The translations under genes and the position numbers were made by a program. 7,173 nt of DNA, taken from JBEGQX01 sp041180805. Its GTDB lineage: Bacteria; Planctomycetota; Planctomycetia; Gemmatales; Gemmataceae. The notes under the pieces are model-generated. The model had not been told where the DNA came from. It was given only the letters and a program-made list of their open reading frames with translations, and did no database searches. Each line of letters begins with the position of its first letter. The stretch's first letter is position 1. Location of the stretch: contig JBEGQX010000250.1 of the NCBI GenBank assembly GCA_041180805.1, positions 1 through 7,173 on the forward strand, in the 5' to 3' direction. This document shows positions 6,017 through 7,173 of the stretch, one piece after another.

Positions 6017-7173
6017 ATGCTATTTTCAAATATTATCCGCTTTGGAATTTTATCCTGCCTTGGGGTAGTACTCGTCGAATCAGGCTGGGCTGCCAAACCG
6101 GATTCGAAGAAACCATCTGCTGGTCAGACTGCGGATAAAAAAACCGTGCCGGTGACTTTCAAGCCCATTCAACAGGTGGGAAAAATCTCTGCCAAAGACC
6201 TTGCCTCCAAAATTGATGCCGAAATTAACAAACTACTCACCCAGGGAAAAATCACTCCCTCTGGAAAAAGTTCCGATTCAGAGTTTGTCCGAAGGGTGTA
6301 CCTGGATCTGATTGGAAGAATTCCATCGGCTGATGAAACAAAATCATTTTTAGATAATACTGCTTCCAACAAGAGAACACTTTTAATTGAAGAACTTTTG
6401 GCGGATGACGAATTCGGCAAACACATGGCGGATATTTGGCAGGCGCTTTTGCTTCCAAGAATCTCAGATAACAAACGGTTAAAAACCGAACCTCTTGTCG
6501 AATGGCTTGAGAGAGAATTCAACAAGAATACCTCCTGGGGGAAAATTTCCCGCGAACTGATTTCATCAACTGGCTCCCAGGATAATAATGGGGCTGTAAC
6601 TTATTTCGTTGCCAATTCAACCATCGATAAAATGACAGATTCTATAAGTCGATTGTTTTTGGGTGTTCAGCTTCAATGCGCGCAATGCCACAACCATCCA
6701 TTTGTGGATTGGAAGCAAAATGAATATTGGGGAATGGCAGCATTCTTCATGAAAGTTCAAGCCAATCCCCCGAAAGGCAAAGACACATCAGCCCCTGTGG
6801 TCAATGAAAACAAGAGTGTTAAACGCAACAAGAAAAACGCTCTTCCCGAATCAGCCCAGATGGTTAATGCAAAATTCCCTGGCGATGTCGAACCCAAGCT
6901 TCCTTCGGATGGCCCCTATCGCCCGGTATTTGCAGACTGGATGACTTCCAAAACCAACCCATTCTTTAGCAAATCCATGGTGAACCGAATTTGGTCACAG
7001 TTTTTTGGCAGGGGCATGGTGGATCCAATCGATGATATGCATGATGGGAACCCAGCCACTCACCCCGAATTGCTGGAAATTCTTTCCCAGCAATTTTCCG
7101 CCTCCGACTTTGATATTAAGGACCTTATTCGAGCCATTTGCAACAGTGAAACTTACCAAAGATCCAGCAAACC
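6017..7173 (+). CDS. Secreted DUF1549/DUF1553 protein with CxxCH motif (partial, C terminus missing)
   Basis: 385 codons are visible and the frame is open at the right edge. Residues 1-25 look like a signal peptide (MLFSNIIR, then a hydrophobic stretch, likely cleavage at GWA-A), so the product is exported. A Lys/Pro-rich linker leads to a DUF1549 domain from about residue 58, with FVRRVYLDLIGRIPSADE as a hallmark. The motif CAQCHNHPF (C221, C224, H225) is the haem-c-like CxxCH signature of this family. A lysine-rich variable stretch (about 250-295) is followed by the start of DUF1553 from about residue 302 (RPVFADWMTSKTNPFFSKSM, then NRIWSQFFGRGMVDPIDD). These proteins are numerous in planctomycetes and usually sit next to a DUF1501 gene, which may lie just beyond the window. 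The function is not established; whether haem is bound is unknown. A TATACT at 5953-5958 could be a -10 box, but no good -35 accompanies it. Confidence 0.92.
   Translation, partial: MLFSNIIRFGILSCLGVVLVESGWAAKPDSKKPSAGQTADKKTVPVTFKPIQQVGKISAKDLASKIDAEINKLLTQGKITPSGKSSDSEFVRRVYLDLIGRIPSADETKSFLDNTASNKRTLLIEELLADDEFGKHMADIWQALLLPRISDNKRLKTEPLVEWLEREFNKNTSWGKISRELISSTGSQDNNGAVTYFVANSTIDKMTDSISRLFLGVQLQCAQCHNHPFVDWKQNEYWGMAAFFMKVQANPPKGKDTSAPVVNENKSVKRNKKNALPESAQMVNAKFPGDVEPKLPSDGPYRPVFADWMTSKTNPFFSKSMVNRIWSQFFGRGMVDPIDDMHDGNPATHPELLEILSQQFSASDFDIKDLIRAICNSETYQRSSK

Noticed and set aside
1..7173. CRISPR arrays, insertion sequences, transposases, att sites or integron parts
   Set aside because: I saw no regularly spaced repeats, terminal inverted repeats, transposase or integrase reading frames, or tRNA genes. 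The genes are ordinary chromosomal types of similar base composition.

Overview
The window looks like chromosomal DNA of a planctomycete (Planctomycetota) of moderate, roughly mid-40s percent GC. The strongest taxonomic hints are a secreted DUF1549/DUF1553 protein with a CAQCH motif and a secreted DUF1080 protein, two families that are greatly expanded in this phylum. The GSIII-like end of a glutamine synthetase and a good sigma-54 promoter fit but are not decisive. I cannot name a genus from sequence alone. Layout, left to right: bases 1-88 hold the last 28 codons of a plus-strand gene that reads like type III glutamine synthetase. It is followed by a 12-bp GC-rich hairpin that probably ends transcription from both sides. 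A minus-strand cluster then runs aroB (3-dehydroquinate synthase), dprA (DNA processing protein A) and a secreted DUF1080 protein. aroB and dprA are 19 bp apart and probably co-transcribed. The DUF1080 gene is 72 bp further on, with its own promoter-like sequence and a strong Shine-Dalgarno. Divergent from aroB is a 718-residue SNF2-family helicase with an N-terminal SWIM zinc finger. A partial gene for a DUF1549/DUF1553 secreted protein starts at 6017 and runs off the right edge. The most interesting part is the 443-bp gap between the helicase and the DUF1549 gene (5574-6016). It contains a near-consensus sigma-54 (-24/-12) promoter whose predicted start falls at the 5' base of a strongly structured stretch of about 200 nt. 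That stretch ends in an 11-bp hairpin followed by ten T residues. No convincing protein is encoded there. It can fold into a closed three-way (or four-way) junction plus two further hairpins, and four of the hairpin loops are runs of C (UCCCCC, CCCCCC, ACCC, UCCCCCCC). This looks like a sigma-54-dependent small RNA with C-rich loops, the kind of loop other bacterial sRNAs use to pair with G-rich ribosome-binding sites. A regulated, attenuated leader of the DUF1549 gene is the main alternative. It matches no RNA family I recognise. Functionally the genes are mixed: shikimate pathway (aroB), DNA uptake and processing (dprA), nucleic-acid remodelling (SNF2-SWIM) and two exported proteins. Apart from the aroB-dprA pair I see no reason to think they form one system.
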